Positions 7,433 through 15,893 are shown, numbered from the stretch's first letter. The stretch: DNA of 64,000 nucleotides from Salinirubrum litoreum (GCF_020567425.1 NZ_JAJCVJ010000005.1:33491-97490), one strand, 5' to 3'. Notes: a model not told the origin generated them from the sequence alone. Translations and numbers: made by a program.

Positions 7433-8243
7433 TGATCTCCCTGAGGGAATCGTGGAACTAGCTAAGGCTTATCTCGAAAGCCACGACAGCGATGATACCA
7501 TTGACGACGAGTCAGAGATAGAAGAAAATCTCGAGTACTGGCGAGAGCAGGTCGAAGAGTTCGAGGAAGGAACGCCGATGTACGAGATGGCAGTCGAGGA
7601 ACGAGACAGCTACCAAGAAAAGTACGATGAAATCTCTGAACAAGATGAGCGGCGTTCGGAGCTCCGTGACGAGCTTTTGACGCGTGCAAGCTCAGAATTC
7701 GCTCCTCAAGGAGACTGGATGAATGAGACGGTGATTTCCGCTCTTACGCACGCAATCGTCGGGCAGCAACGGGATCGAATCCTGATTGGCGATTATTCGT
7801 TACCCAATGATGCGGATGAGCTTTCAAAACGTGAGATGGTGACGGTGGCCAAAAATGTCCATGCTGTCGCTGAGGAAATCGTCGTATCGAATGGCTCTCT
7901 CGACGAGGTTTGGGAGATGATGAGTACCGATAAGCGCTCTCCCATTACAAAAGTCCTTGCTGAGGAGAAGGAATTAGTCAGTAGTGGGGATATCAGCGCC
8001 CAGCTGGGCGACGGCGGAACTGATAATCCTGGTGCCAACCTCCGTTACGTTCTCAACTCTGCAGAATATTATCCTTACTACCGGGAAGACGGGGATTGGA
8101 GACTCTCTCTCCTTGGCGAAGTCGCGTGGCAAACGCGTGGGTTGGATGATGTAGAGGATGATGAGAGTAGCCATGATAGTGAAGAGACGGATCAACAATC
8201 CAGCTTAGATGAGCTCGATAACGGGGGTGGCTCCGATGAGTGA
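7425..8243 (+). CDS. Array gene 3: paralogue with winged helix
   Basis: Encodes 272 residues. It shares with its neighbours the start helix GIVELAKAYLES, a coiled coil, the block EFAPQGDWMNETVISALTHAIVG with an LPNDADELS stretch, and the closing AEYYPYYREDGDWRLSLLGEVAW before an acidic tail. Three ATGs in a row occur at 7419, 7422 and 7425; the third was chosen because it sits best behind GGAGGTGAT (7412-7420). The gene overlaps the previous one by 8 bp. It is closest to array gene 5 (both have DxPEGIVELA/DAIPEDIVELA starts and LP-type middle loops). Confidence 0.75.
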   Translation: MTDDLPEGIVELAKAYLESHDSDDTIDDESEIEENLEYWREQVEEFEEGTPMYEMAVEERDSYQEKYDEISEQDERRSELRDELLTRASSEFAPQGDWMNETVISALTHAIVGQQRDRILIGDYSLPNDADELSKREMVTVAKNVHAVAEEIVVSNGSLDEVWEMMSTDKRSPITKVLAEEKELVSSGDISAQLGDGGTDNPGANLRYVLNSAEYYPYYREDGDWRLSLLGEVAWQTRGLDDVEDDESSHDSEETDQQSSLDELDNGGGSDE

Positions 8244-9081
8244 GGATCGCCAGGAGCCGGAATCACTCGCTAAGGAGTATTTGGAGGCCATAGATCAAGA
8301 AATCGATGAAGAGCGACGTAACGAATTAGAAGATACCAAAGAGGAATTACAAGACCGTCGTGAAAAGTACGTCTCACAGCATGGCGAAGATAGCAGAATC
8401 GTCCAGCGTGTAGACCAGAAGATCGAGGATATTGAGGCCGAACTAGATGATCTGAATGAGTCGGCCCAGCAAGTAGACGAGCTTCGAACTCAGCTACTCA
8501 AGGCAGCCAAAGACAGGCTTGAATTTAATCGAGAATGGCTTTCTACGACCGTTTTAGAAGGTCTAACACACGCAATGTATGCAGAGAAGGATGATCACCT
8601 GATTCTGGACCAGACCCGAATCGAAGGTCCGGGGGATCTGGACGAAATTGAGGATCTCGCACAGTTGGACATGGAGCACACATTCCTACTGCTCGTAGAA
8701 GACCGCCTGGGGGAGACAGATACCGTTAGCGAGCGTTGGGATCGACTTACAGACTCGAAGTATCATAAACCGTTCTTAGTTGTCTCCCGTGAGGGGACTG
8801 CATCTCCTGATGACGTACTCCCCAACCTCAGCGAAGATGCAGATCGCAAAGATGCCAAAAATTGGTTAGAACGACCTCTCTATAATTGGGACGACCTCGT
8901 TCCATACTACCGGGCAGGCAACGGTGAATTCGGACTTTCAACCTCTGGTAAATATTTCGCCCATCACTATGCAGGGTCTGCTGAAAGCCTCGCTGAAAAG
9001 GGAGACGGAGGGGATGACAGTGACGATGGGCAAGCAAGTTTGAACGATTTGGGAGGTAACGGGGGTGACTCCGATGAGTGA
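8236..9081 (+). CDS. Array gene 4: paralogue with winged helix
   Basis: Encodes 281 residues with the family order: ESLAKEYLEAIDQE helix, coiled coil, LEFNREWLSTTVLEGLTHAMYAE, GPGDLDEIEDLAQLD, winged helix ending in VPYYRAGNGEFGLSTSGKYFAHHY, then an acidic Gly/Asp tail. It resembles array gene 2 more than 3 or 5, so the array looks like a duplicated pair (2-3, then 4-5). The start at 8236 (ATGAGTGA) overlaps the previous stop by 8 bp. The same junction sequence recurs at the next boundary. Confidence 0.75.
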   Translation: MSEDRQEPESLAKEYLEAIDQEIDEERRNELEDTKEELQDRREKYVSQHGEDSRIVQRVDQKIEDIEAELDDLNESAQQVDELRTQLLKAAKDRLEFNREWLSTTVLEGLTHAMYAEKDDHLILDQTRIEGPGDLDEIEDLAQLDMEHTFLLLVEDRLGETDTVSERWDRLTDSKYHKPFLVVSREGTASPDDVLPNLSEDADRKDAKNWLERPLYNWDDLVPYYRAGNGEFGLSTSGKYFAHHYAGSAESLAEKGDGGDDSDDGQASLNDLGGNGGDSDE

Positions 9082-9937
9082 TGAAGAACAGACTCACCCG
9101 AAAGAAGATGATGCAATACCTGAGGATATTGTAGAGCTCGCTGAGGAGTATCTGGACCTAATTGTTGGCGAGGAAACTGACACCGAATCAGATGAACGGG
9201 ATCTGGAGGAGCTAAAAGAAGAGGTCGAGCAGTGGAACAGAGAACTAGAATCCCTCGATGAAGATGATGAACTCTATGCTATTGGTGTCGAGGAGCGGGA
9301 CAACCTCAAACGACGTATCGAAGAACGCAATCAAACCGAAAAGCGGCGTGAGCAAATACGTCAGGAATTGGTAGAACGAACCGCTTCAGAATTTGTTGCA
9401 CGCGACCAGTGGCTCGACACATCCGTAATCAAGGCAATCACACACGAACTCTTGGGCGAAGCACGAGAAGAGATCTTAGTAGACGAATACCGTCTACCAG
9501 GTGCAGAATTAGATAATAAATCACTCTTCGCCGTATCAAGGAATATCCGGGCGGTCGCCAGCCACACGAGTAGCTCTGATGAACGTATCTCGAATCTCTG
9601 GGATAGCATCGATGGAACCCGGCAATATCCGATCGTGAAGGTGTTGTTCGACTCAGCTGAGTTGCTGGGCCCGAGCGGGATTGCCGATGAAATCCAGGAT
9701 GAGGATCGGGACCGAAGGCATATCGGTGACGCTCTTGGAAAGATGAGGGATCGACAGTATCACCCCTATTTCAGAGGGGATGATGGCTATGCGCTGTCAC
9801 TCGTCGGTGAATACGTTTGGAAAGAGTTCGGTCCTGACGTCAAGGAGGATTCGGAGGAAAGTTCCACCGAGGAAAGAGAGGATAATGGAGAAGATGATTC
9901 ACCCGATTCTGAATTGACCAATTTCCAAGACGATTGA
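9074..9937 (+). CDS. Array gene 5: paralogue with winged helix
   Basis: Encodes 287 residues: DIVELAEEYLDLI helix, coiled coil (35-95), EFVARDQWLDTSVIKAITHELLGE, LPGAELDNKSLFAV, and a winged-helix end YHPYFRGDDGYALSLVGEYVW, followed by an acidic tail. The start at 9074 is the ATGAGTGA overlap with the stop of array gene 4. It ends the operon; a TFB gene with its own leader hairpin follows 92 bp later. As in the other members, no enzyme motif is seen. Confidence 0.75.
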   Translation: MSDEEQTHPKEDDAIPEDIVELAEEYLDLIVGEETDTESDERDLEELKEEVEQWNRELESLDEDDELYAIGVEERDNLKRRIEERNQTEKRREQIRQELVERTASEFVARDQWLDTSVIKAITHELLGEAREEILVDEYRLPGAELDNKSLFAVSRNIRAVASHTSSSDERISNLWDSIDGTRQYPIVKVLFDSAELLGPSGIADEIQDEDRDRRHIGDALGKMRDRQYHPYFRGDDGYALSLVGEYVWKEFGPDVKEDSEESSTEEREDNGEDDSPDSELTNFQDD

Positions 9938-9971
9938 TTTCGAGGAATCTCTCTGAATTGTTGGTTTCTTA

Positions 9972-9992
9972 CCCCCCTGAATAGGTGAGGGG
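9972..9992 (+). promoter_or_regulatory. Leader hairpin, copy 0
   Basis: CCCC (9972-9975) pairs with GGGG (9989-9992) around a loop with GAATAGGTGA, close to the loop GGAATGGGTGA of copy 4. It is preceded by GGTTTCTT and lies 37 bases before the TFB start. This is the weakest match of the family. Confidence 0.45.
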
Positions 9993-10029
9993 CTCGTCGC
10001 CAAAGCGAGTCCTGAAATTGGTGAGAACA

Positions 10030-10950
10030 ATGGCAACCAGAGACATCTACGAAACTGGCTTCGACGAAGACGTCCAAACGGAGTCGAACGCAAACCAGTG
10101 TCCCGAGTGCGACGGACACGTCACTACGAACGCGGTCGAAACGATCTGCGAGGACTGTGGCCTCGTTATCGAGGAACAACGTATCGATCACGGGGCAGAG
10201 TGGCGAGCGTACGATGCGGACGAGCGCGAGCGAACAGGCGCACCACTGACTGCAGCCCGTCACGATCGGGGTCTCTCAACGGAGATGGGCCGCGGAACCG
10301 ATGCACACGGGAACGAACTCTCTGGTCAGAAACGCCGGCGGCTGGCCCGGATGCGGCGCGAACAGACCCGTGGCCGGTGGCGGTCCAAAGCGGAACGGAA
10401 TCTCGCACACGGGTTGGGCGAGGTACGCCGGCTGGCGAGTACGCTCGAACTCTCCGAGTCGATTCGTGACCAAGCCTGTCAGCTCTTCCGGAGCGCTCAG
10501 AGCGAGGATCTGCTTCGTGGCAGATCCATCGAAGCCATCGGTGCAGCGAGCATCTACGGTACCTGCCGATGTAACCAACACCCGCTCCTCCTCGAGGATG
10601 TCGTCGACGCCGCCAGAGTCGAGTCCACTCGTGTCACCAACGCCTACCGAACACTGAATCGCGAATTAGAGCTCCCAGCACCACCAATGCGCCCGACGTC
10701 GTTCGTTCCGCGGCTGATCTCGGAGCTGGAGTTAGACCACGACATTCGCCGACGCGCGAACGAACTCGCAGAATGCGCCGAGGGGACAGCCCTCACGAAC
10801 GGCTGTCAGCCATCGGGCGTCGCGGCCGCCTGCGTCTATCTGGCCGCCCAGGAGCAGGGCGCGTTGATTACCCAATCTACCGTCGCGTCGGCAGCAGAGG
10901 TGTCAGTCGTGACGCTCCGAAGCCGGCGAGACGAACTCCAAGCGATCTGA
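10030..10950 (+). CDS. tfb: Transcription initiation factor TFB
   Basis: Encodes 306 residues. The N-terminal zinc ribbon has CPEC at 23-26 and CEDC about 15 residues later. The B-finger region (GAEWRAYDADERERTGAP) follows, then two cyclin-like repeats (about 115-205 and 210-306) with RSIEAIGAASIYGTCR and GVAAACVYLAA signatures. TFB recruits RNA polymerase to TBP-bound promoters; haloarchaea carry several copies and plasmid copies can set special gene programmes. The start at 10030 is 15 residues inside a longer frame and directly precedes the zinc ribbon spacer. It follows the paralogue array and may serve the accessory genes downstream. Confidence 0.93.
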   Translation: MATRDIYETGFDEDVQTESNANQCPECDGHVTTNAVETICEDCGLVIEEQRIDHGAEWRAYDADERERTGAPLTAARHDRGLSTEMGRGTDAHGNELSGQKRRRLARMRREQTRGRWRSKAERNLAHGLGEVRRLASTLELSESIRDQACQLFRSAQSEDLLRGRSIEAIGAASIYGTCRCNQHPLLLEDVVDAARVESTRVTNAYRTLNRELELPAPPMRPTSFVPRLISELELDHDIRRRANELAECAEGTALTNGCQPSGVAAACVYLAAQEQGALITQSTVASAAEVSVVTLRSRRDELQAI

Positions 10951-11003
10951 GACGCCTTCGGTAGAGGAATACCTACATACAGGCAGGGAGTCTACCAAGA
11001 AGT

Positions 11004-11108
11004 ATGGACCTCGAAGAGACTGTCGAGTATCTGTCGACAGAACTCGATATCGAGCGGAGTGAGCACGTTCGCGAGGTCGGTCGAGCGGTCGCTGAGCTCC
11101 GAGACTGA
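11004..11108 (+). CDS. Small acidic protein, 34 residues
   Basis: A short frame starting MDLEETVEYLSTELDIERSE and ending AVAELRD. It is a single predicted amphipathic, acidic helix. It lies 53 bp after the TFB gene, in the same direction. Composition and codon choice match neighbouring genes, but no family is recognised, so it is a probable rather than certain gene. Confidence 0.4.
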   Translation: MDLEETVEYLSTELDIERSEHVREVGRAVAELRD

Positions 11109-11213
11109 CTCGGTCTCAGGCGACCAGATTTATCCCGTCGTCACCGAATCCGTTCCCGCGTTTTCTCACCCTTGAGTTTAAATACCAAACCGGGGGAAAC
11201 GCGGAGCGAATCG

Positions 11214-12083
11214 ATGACTGACCACAACTCAGACCGAGAGGCGTTCCAACCTGTCGGGGAGGGCGCTCTGGTGCCGGACCCAGCGCTGGATCAGCCAGCA
11301 GACGGCCAGCCAAGCCGCCAGCGTGAAGCCTCGCATTCGGGTGGGTATCCGGATGGAACAACCGACACAGACCGAGCCTGTGTCTCCTGTGGCGCATCGA
11401 TCCCGGCGTCGCAACGAAAATGCCGGTTCTGTCTCGAACACGAACTCGACGCCGCCTCAGCGTCGGATGCTGCGAGTTCCGAGCAATCACTCCGTGGTGT
11501 GATCCACTTCCTCGTCGAATCCGGGACGTTCTATGGTGCTGTCGCGAAAGGGGCAGCTGCAGCGACACTTCTCACGTCAGGTCACGACGAGCCCATTGAC
11601 AACTGTACGCTCATCTACGATCTCGACGAGGTGCCCGCACCCCAGCTAACCGAGCGCTGGCCTACGCTCCCCGCTGCTGCCGAGGTGACCGCAGCGGCTG
11701 GCGACACGTTGCTAACAGCGGCCCGTGAGCGGACAGCGTGGGACGAGACGAGCGATCGTTCTCAGACGGAGATTCCACGCGTCTATGATGAGCGTGGCCA
11801 GGGAATCCGTGCTGAGTCGTCACTCGAGCACACGCTCGACGACAGCGATCAGCTGTGGATCGTCCCAGCAATCGCTGTTGAAACAGTACCCCACGAAACG
11901 GAGTCCACCAGTGCCGGAGCCGGAATTCCGACCGTGACAGCCCTCGAGTGCCAGCACTGTACGAGAGAAACAGAACATCGGTTCAGGACACGCGAGTCGC
12001 TCCCTGACGAGACCTGGACGGGCCAACCAATCTGGGAGTGCCAGGTGTGTGGCACAGGTCGCTACGGGCCTGCTCCCGAATAG
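11214..12083 (+). CDS. Zinc-ribbon accessory protein with 'LWIVPA' domain
   Basis: Encodes 289 residues. A first zinc site (CVSCGASIPASQRKCRFC) lies near 60-80 and a second (CQHC ... CQVCGTGRYGP) at the C-terminus. Between them is a domain with RWPTLPAAAEV, VYDERGQGIRAESSLEHTL and DQLWIVPAIAVE, which resembles the whole of the protein at 16562-17053. Function unknown; zinc ribbons suggest nucleic-acid or protein contacts. The start at 11214 was chosen over an upstream ATG at 11172 that lies in the promoter area (a TTTAAATA box at about 11176). Confidence 0.65.
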   Translation: MTDHNSDREAFQPVGEGALVPDPALDQPADGQPSRQREASHSGGYPDGTTDTDRACVSCGASIPASQRKCRFCLEHELDAASASDAASSEQSLRGVIHFLVESGTFYGAVAKGAAAATLLTSGHDEPIDNCTLIYDLDEVPAPQLTERWPTLPAAAEVTAAAGDTLLTAARERTAWDETSDRSQTEIPRVYDERGQGIRAESSLEHTLDDSDQLWIVPAIAVETVPHETESTSAGAGIPTVTALECQHCTRETEHRFRTRESLPDETWTGQPIWECQVCGTGRYGPAPE

Positions 12084-12103
12084 GGCAGGAGAAATCCCGT
12101 AGA

Positions 12104-12144
12104 TTAACCAACGGTCTCCGATAGAGATGGCTTCTGTTGGTTAA
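12104..12144. promoter_or_regulatory. Long-spaced inverted repeat, copy 1
   Basis: TTAACCAAC (12104-12112) and GTTGGTTAA (12136-12144) are separated by 23 bases. The site lies 20 bp after a plus-strand gene and upstream of nothing obvious on that strand; the converging toxin-like gene ends at 12334. The 250 bp between the genes hold no other feature that I see. Confidence 0.6.
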
Positions 12145-12333
12145 TACGGTGAGTATCCTCAATTCCGACGTCAGTCACGGCGGGCGTTCATTCGGCAGGG
12201 TTCGCAGCGGCTTGCCTCCACAAATCGGGGCACGAACAGGGGTAGTGGGTAACGCACCGTGACATCGACGAGTCCGGAACGTCACGCCGACCACGGCACG
12301 GACGCATCACCAGAGGCTCGATGAACTCGCAGT

Positions 12334-12822
12334 CTAGACGGGCCAGGTCGGGAGCGAGGGCGCTCCATTCTTCCAGTGAATCGCATCTAGCGCGGGCGGG
12401 AACTGTTGTAGTCGGTCATCGAGGACGGCGAGTGGATGGGCATCGAGAAACGTCGCCTTGTGCCGATCAACCGGCGTGTCTTCGTGATTGAGTTGGATAT
12501 GACAGGGCCCAAGGTCCGGATGGTCGGCATCTTGGTGGAATCCGAGCATCAGATTTCGGTCCGGTTCGACCCAGTTTATGCGGTAGTATTCGTGGTCGAC
12601 GCCGGCGGGGTACCAGAAGCGAATCTCCAGTCGTGCTGTCGCCGCATCGTAAGAGTCACTCAGGAACGTCGTCGGATCGACATCCGCGATGACGTAGCGG
12701 GGTCGGCGTCGAGACGGGCGATAGCGGACCTCTTCACACCCTGGCTGGTTCGTCAATCGGTCGTGAACGTCGCGGAGGAGGGTCCGCTGTGTATAGCGGT
12801 CGCGACCGGCAAGAAAGATCAT
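12334..12822 (-). CDS. TumE-like toxin (DUF6516 type)
   Basis: Encodes 162 residues. The core LEIRFWYPAGVDHEYYRINW, then LGFHQDADHPDLGP with HIQLNHEDTPVD, resembles the TumE toxin family (short beta-rich proteins with a conserved histidine-containing HHP/DHP stretch). It lies 17 bp downstream of a winged-helix gene on the same strand, the usual TumA/TumE order of antitoxin then toxin. In the family, toxic activity is thought to act on RNA; nothing in the sequence proves activity here. The start at 12822 gives MIFLAGRDRYTQRT. Confidence 0.55.
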   Translation of the reverse strand: MIFLAGRDRYTQRTLLRDVHDRLTNQPGCEEVRYRPSRRRPRYVIADVDPTTFLSDSYDAATARLEIRFWYPAGVDHEYYRINWVEPDRNLMLGFHQDADHPDLGPCHIQLNHEDTPVDRHKATFLDAHPLAVLDDRLQQFPPALDAIHWKNGAPSLPTWPV

Positions 12823-12839
12823 TCTGTGAGAGAGGAGGG

Positions 12840-13391
12840 TTAGCTCGTGGCGCGGTCAGCCACGTCGGTCATCTGCTCGCGGGCAGCTTCGACGTCGGAG
12901 TAGAGTTCCAGTGCGTGCTTGATGAGGCGGCGATCCTCCTCGTTCTCACGCCAGAACGCGATGACGTCGCGGCGGTCCCGGAGCTCCGCACTTGCGAGGT
13001 CGCCGTCGGCGAGCGACTGTTCGAGTTCTTCCCACGTCTCGACGTCGTAGGTCGCCTTCCACTCCTCGATCTCCTCGGTGATCGCGGCCAATTCACTCCG
13101 CAGCTCCTCGCGGGTGTTTTCCTCGATGAGCGTGCGGATCTCCTCGAAGAGCAGTCGCGTGTAGTCCGGCTGGTAGCGCGTGGTCTCGCCGGCCTCGACG
13201 CGACGCAACTGGCCCTGGTCGACGAGATCCTGAAGTTCCTCGTTGGTCGTGCTCCAGGCGGCGTCGGCCTGCTCGCTGATCCAGTTAACTGAGCGGGGTT
13301 CGCGAAGTGACTCGGCGACCGCCCGAATGCGGTCGCGGGCGCTCATCGACTCAGTCCACGATTGGACCCCATCTCGCAGGGATTCGGTCAT
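12840..13391 (-). CDS. Winged-helix regulator, likely antitoxin (DUF7342-like)
   Basis: Encodes 183 residues. Residues 20-75 form a winged helix (SVNWISEQADAAWSTTNEELQDLVDQGQLRRV). The rest is an acidic coiled-coil region (95-150) and a helical end. The ATG at 13391 was chosen because an upstream AT-rich stretch (about 13430-13456, TATATGTTTGTACTG) looks like the promoter and a longer frame would cover it. It is the first gene of a two-gene unit with the TumE-like gene, so it probably represses the pair and neutralises the toxin. Confidence 0.65.
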   Translation of the reverse strand: MTESLRDGVQSWTESMSARDRIRAVAESLREPRSVNWISEQADAAWSTTNEELQDLVDQGQLRRVEAGETTRYQPDYTRLLFEEIRTLIEENTREELRSELAAITEEIEEWKATYDVETWEELEQSLADGDLASAELRDRRDVIAFWRENEEDRRLIKHALELYSDVEAAREQMTDVADRATS

Positions 13392-13515
13392 GGTTGGCAC
13401 CTCTTGGGAAAGTGTTCGCGCCCCGCTCTCATATATGTTTGTACTGTCTCGCATAATCAAGAGTGAGATGCGAGTGAAGGCGTCCGGACGTTGAAATGCG
13501 ATACCGATAGAAGTT

Positions 13516-13668
13516 ATGAGCCAACCGATGTACGACCGATATTCTGACTTTGCGGAACTACGGCCTACCGGCGAGGCATCCCACATCCCGGACACGATGC
13601 TGGACGACGGGTGTGAGAGTGACCTCCTGGCGCCAACGCGGTGCGACGAGCACTGGTGGCGACGCTGA
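13516..13668 (+). CDS. Small protein, 50 residues
   Basis: Frame starting MSQPMYDRYSDFAELRPTGE and ending with APTRCDEHWWRR. It is divergent from the antitoxin-like gene and has a GATAGAAGTTATG start context. Two cysteines and Trp-Trp near the end are unusual for random sequence. No family can be named, and the gene is plausible only. Confidence 0.4.
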   Translation: MSQPMYDRYSDFAELRPTGEASHIPDTMLDDGCESDLLAPTRCDEHWWRR

Positions 13669-13701
13669 TGCGCCGACGACAGTCTCGTAAGGAGTCTTTC
13701 T

Positions 13702-13723
13702 GCGCCGGCGAGTGGTGAGGCGC
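13702..13723 (+). promoter_or_regulatory. Leader hairpin, copy 1
   Basis: GCGCC (13702-13706) pairs with GGCGC (13719-13723); the loop holds GAGTGGTGA. Preceded by CTTTCT and ending 6 bases before the ATG at 13729. Confidence 0.6.
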
Positions 13724-13728
13724 TTCCG

Positions 13729-13917
13729 ATGAATCAGCAAGTCGAACAAGGCTACCGGATGCATTGTGTGCTCAGCAATCTCAGCCGGCTCGATGTCGAC
13801 CAGTTGGACGACGCGGATCGAGAGCGAGTCGAGACTGCAAGAGACCTCCTGGAAGAAGTGAGCCTACTCACGCGACCAGAGGACGGGAGCGGACCAGACG
13901 CCCCAACAGATGACTGA
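13729..13917 (+). CDS. Small helical protein, unknown
   Basis: Encodes 62 residues, all helical by composition (MHCVLSNLSRLDVDQLDDADRERVETARDLLEEV) with an acidic end. Head gene after leader hairpin 1, only 6 bases downstream of the stem. Followed 87 bp later by another hairpin-led gene. Function unknown. Confidence 0.55.
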   Translation: MNQQVEQGYRMHCVLSNLSRLDVDQLDDADRERVETARDLLEEVSLLTRPEDGSGPDAPTDD

Positions 13918-13963
13918 TCAGCGTCGCCGTCGACGCCAGGGGCACCTCCAGTGTCGGTTTATC

Positions 13964-13986
13964 GCCCCCGAAGAGGGGTGCGGGGC
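13964..13986 (+). promoter_or_regulatory. Leader hairpin, copy 2
   Basis: GCCCC (13964-13968) pairs with GGGGC (13982-13986); the loop holds GAAGAGGGGTGC. Preceded by CGGTTTAT; 18 bases before the ATG at 14005. Confidence 0.65.
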
Positions 13987-14004
13987 TTCCCCGCGAGTCC
14001 AGAC

Positions 14005-14385
14005 ATGGCGACACTGCAAGCTGCGACGACGTCAACCGGCGCGATCGTATCGGACCCACAGGCAGTTCGCGAACTCTGTGAGAGCTACTGCTTCGGAACG
14101 CTCAGCTGGGAGGTCACCGACGAAGGCGAACTCATGATCTGGGGCTACGACGACTTTGAAGTGTACGAGGCGCGGGAGAATGGCCTCCCTGACTACGAGG
14201 GCGGCATCGTGACCCACGAATTCTTGCGAGAACTTGCCGACCACCTCGAAGCTGACGAGGAACTCGACATTCAGACAGCGGGGTTCACTAAGTGTCGCTT
14301 CCCAGTGCTGGCGAGCCGGTACGTCGTTCGCGACGGCGAAGTCCTCCACGCGGACCTCAGTTCCCCCGAGCCGATCGGCGAGTAG
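14005..14385 (+). CDS. Haloarchaeal accessory protein, unknown
   Basis: Encodes 126 residues, mixed alpha/beta. Contains LCESYCFGTLSWEVTDEGELMIWGYDDFEVYEARE and GIVTHEFLRELADHLEADEELDIQTAGFTKCRFPV. No catalytic motif or membrane helix is seen. The ATG at 14005 was chosen because the longer frame from 13951 would translate the leader hairpin. First gene after hairpin 2. Confidence 0.6.
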   Translation: MATLQAATTSTGAIVSDPQAVRELCESYCFGTLSWEVTDEGELMIWGYDDFEVYEARENGLPDYEGGIVTHEFLRELADHLEADEELDIQTAGFTKCRFPVLASRYVVRDGEVLHADLSSPEPIGE

Positions 14386-14395
14386 CGTTGTTCAT

Positions 14396-14415
14396 CCCCC
14401 GGGAGGGGTGCGGGG
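14396..14415 (+). promoter_or_regulatory. Leader hairpin, copy 3
   Basis: CCCC (14396-14399) pairs with GGGG (14412-14415); loop CGGGAGGGGTGC. Preceded by GTTGTTCAT; 39 bases before the ATG at 14455. Confidence 0.65.
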
Positions 14416-14454
14416 CGATCCAGTCGTGGGTCGCCCTGCGAGGTGAGTGTTCAA

Positions 14455-15117
14455 ATGGGACACCGCGCACTCGTTGCGTACGAACGCACAGACGGACAGT
14501 ACACGCTCCACTACAGCCATTGGGGCGCAGCCAACCTGAAGCTCAAGCACCGAATCTCGGCTGAGTCGCCATTCGGTGGCGACGACACCGACACCAAGTG
14601 GGCGAAACAGCTCCTCGCAGAGCTTGCCGATGGCCTCGAGGCAGAAGCCGTCGACGGCTACCTCGCTGACGAGGATCGACCGTCGACGGTCGTCGAGCCG
14701 AAGCCCCGCGCCACCGGGCTCACCCTCGACGAGATCGTCGCTGACCATCTCGACTACCTCCACCACGAGGCGTTCTTCGTGGTGTCGACGACGTTCGAGG
14801 TGACCGCGTATCGGACGCTGTGGTTCGGGCTCCAGTACGACTCGGAGACGGTCGAACAGGGAGAGACGGTCGGGAACGGCGCGCTCGCGACGGTGCGCTG
14901 GTACGACGGCGAGCCGGTCGGCGACGGCCACCTGCAGGGACAGTTCGCGGCCCTCAAAGACGTCGTCGGCGATATGCTCGACAAGGGCGTCTTCACGCCG
15001 TCGACGGCGAGACAGTACCTGAAACGGAAGCTGGCCGAGCGAGTTGGAGACCGACAGGAGCTGCTCATTCCGACCGGAGAGTCACCCTTCGAGAAGGCGA
15101 GCCTGAACCACTCCTAG
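14455..15117 (+). CDS. DUF6735-like accessory protein
   Basis: Encodes 220 residues beginning MGHRALVAYERTDGQYTLHY, with SHWGAANLKLKHRIS, the signature of the haloarchaeal DUF6735 family as I recall it. The C-terminal half (EAFFVVSTTFEVTAYRTLWFGL, then TARQYLKRKLAERVGDRQELL) is mixed alpha/beta. No known activity. The ATG at 14455 follows leader hairpin 3, and an earlier in-frame start at 14443 is also possible. It converges with the regulator at 15283-15630. Confidence 0.7.
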   Translation: MGHRALVAYERTDGQYTLHYSHWGAANLKLKHRISAESPFGGDDTDTKWAKQLLAELADGLEAEAVDGYLADEDRPSTVVEPKPRATGLTLDEIVADHLDYLHHEAFFVVSTTFEVTAYRTLWFGLQYDSETVEQGETVGNGALATVRWYDGEPVGDGHLQGQFAALKDVVGDMLDKGVFTPSTARQYLKRKLAERVGDRQELLIPTGESPFEKASLNHS

Positions 15118-15282
15118 TTGGCCCTGTAAAATTGACCATTATCTGAGGGTATTCTGAGGCCGTGCTAAATACAGGGCGCGTCTCGGTCACCAGCGGGTGG
15201 CCGAAAACAAGCCGACCGGAATCGTTCGATACAGAGCGTGAGTCGATAGGCCAACTGAGAGCAGGTACTGACCGGCTCGTGT

Positions 15283-15630
15283 TCACGGCCAGCCGGCTGG
15301 TAACTCGTCTTGATGCTCGGTCATCAGTTTGATTAGGGGTCGTATCTCGTCGAACCGAGGGCCACGGGTAATCGTCCCGGTCTCCCGATTCCAGTCGATG
15401 AAGCCGGCTGCGTCGAGTTTCGGCAGATGGTTGTGGTACAGTTTCTGTTCGAACACGTCGAGGTTCTCGTCGTCATCTGCGATCCCCTCCGACCGAAGCT
15501 CGTCTTCGTCTCGCGGGTTCCGGTTCGCAACCGCGACGAGAATCCGACGGCGATACGGGCTACTGAGGATGTCGAACTGCTCACTCAGTGAACTTCCGGT
15601 ATGGCTCTGGCCATCGCGTGTTTTGGTCAT
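15283..15630 (-). CDS. Winged-helix regulator, DUF7344-like
   Basis: Encodes 115 residues. SEQFDILSSPYRRRILVAVANRNPRDEDEL followed by LYHNHLPKLDAAGFIDWNRETGTITRG is a compact archaeal winged helix of the ArsR-like type common in haloarchaea (DUF7344, from memory). It presumably binds DNA and controls a nearby gene. The ATG at 15630 gives a short Thr/Ser-rich lead before the helix. Upstream 400 bp (15631-16036) hold repeat E and leader hairpin 4 of the next gene, and no other gene that I see. Confidence 0.7.
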   Translation of the reverse strand: MTKTRDGQSHTGSSLSEQFDILSSPYRRRILVAVANRNPRDEDELRSEGIADDDENLDVFEQKLYHNHLPKLDAAGFIDWNRETGTITRGPRFDEIRPLIKLMTEHQDELPAGWP

Positions 15631-15893
15631 TGCTGGGCGCTGCTGTTGCGGAATAGGGCATCGTGTGATGCGACCCGCGTGACCATCACGCGAAGAGAAT
15701 TGGGATGCGACGCCGACGGTGACCCCGTTTCAAGCGGCCCGTTCGAAGGACGAGCGCACAGTGTATGGCGTACTCCGTGGATTAAGAATCGTGATGCACA
15801 CACATAAGGCTGGTGCCACCACTACAAACCATTCGCCACCCTCAATACCGGCTATATCACGGGTCACGCCGTGAAATCATCCCACGACTGGTG

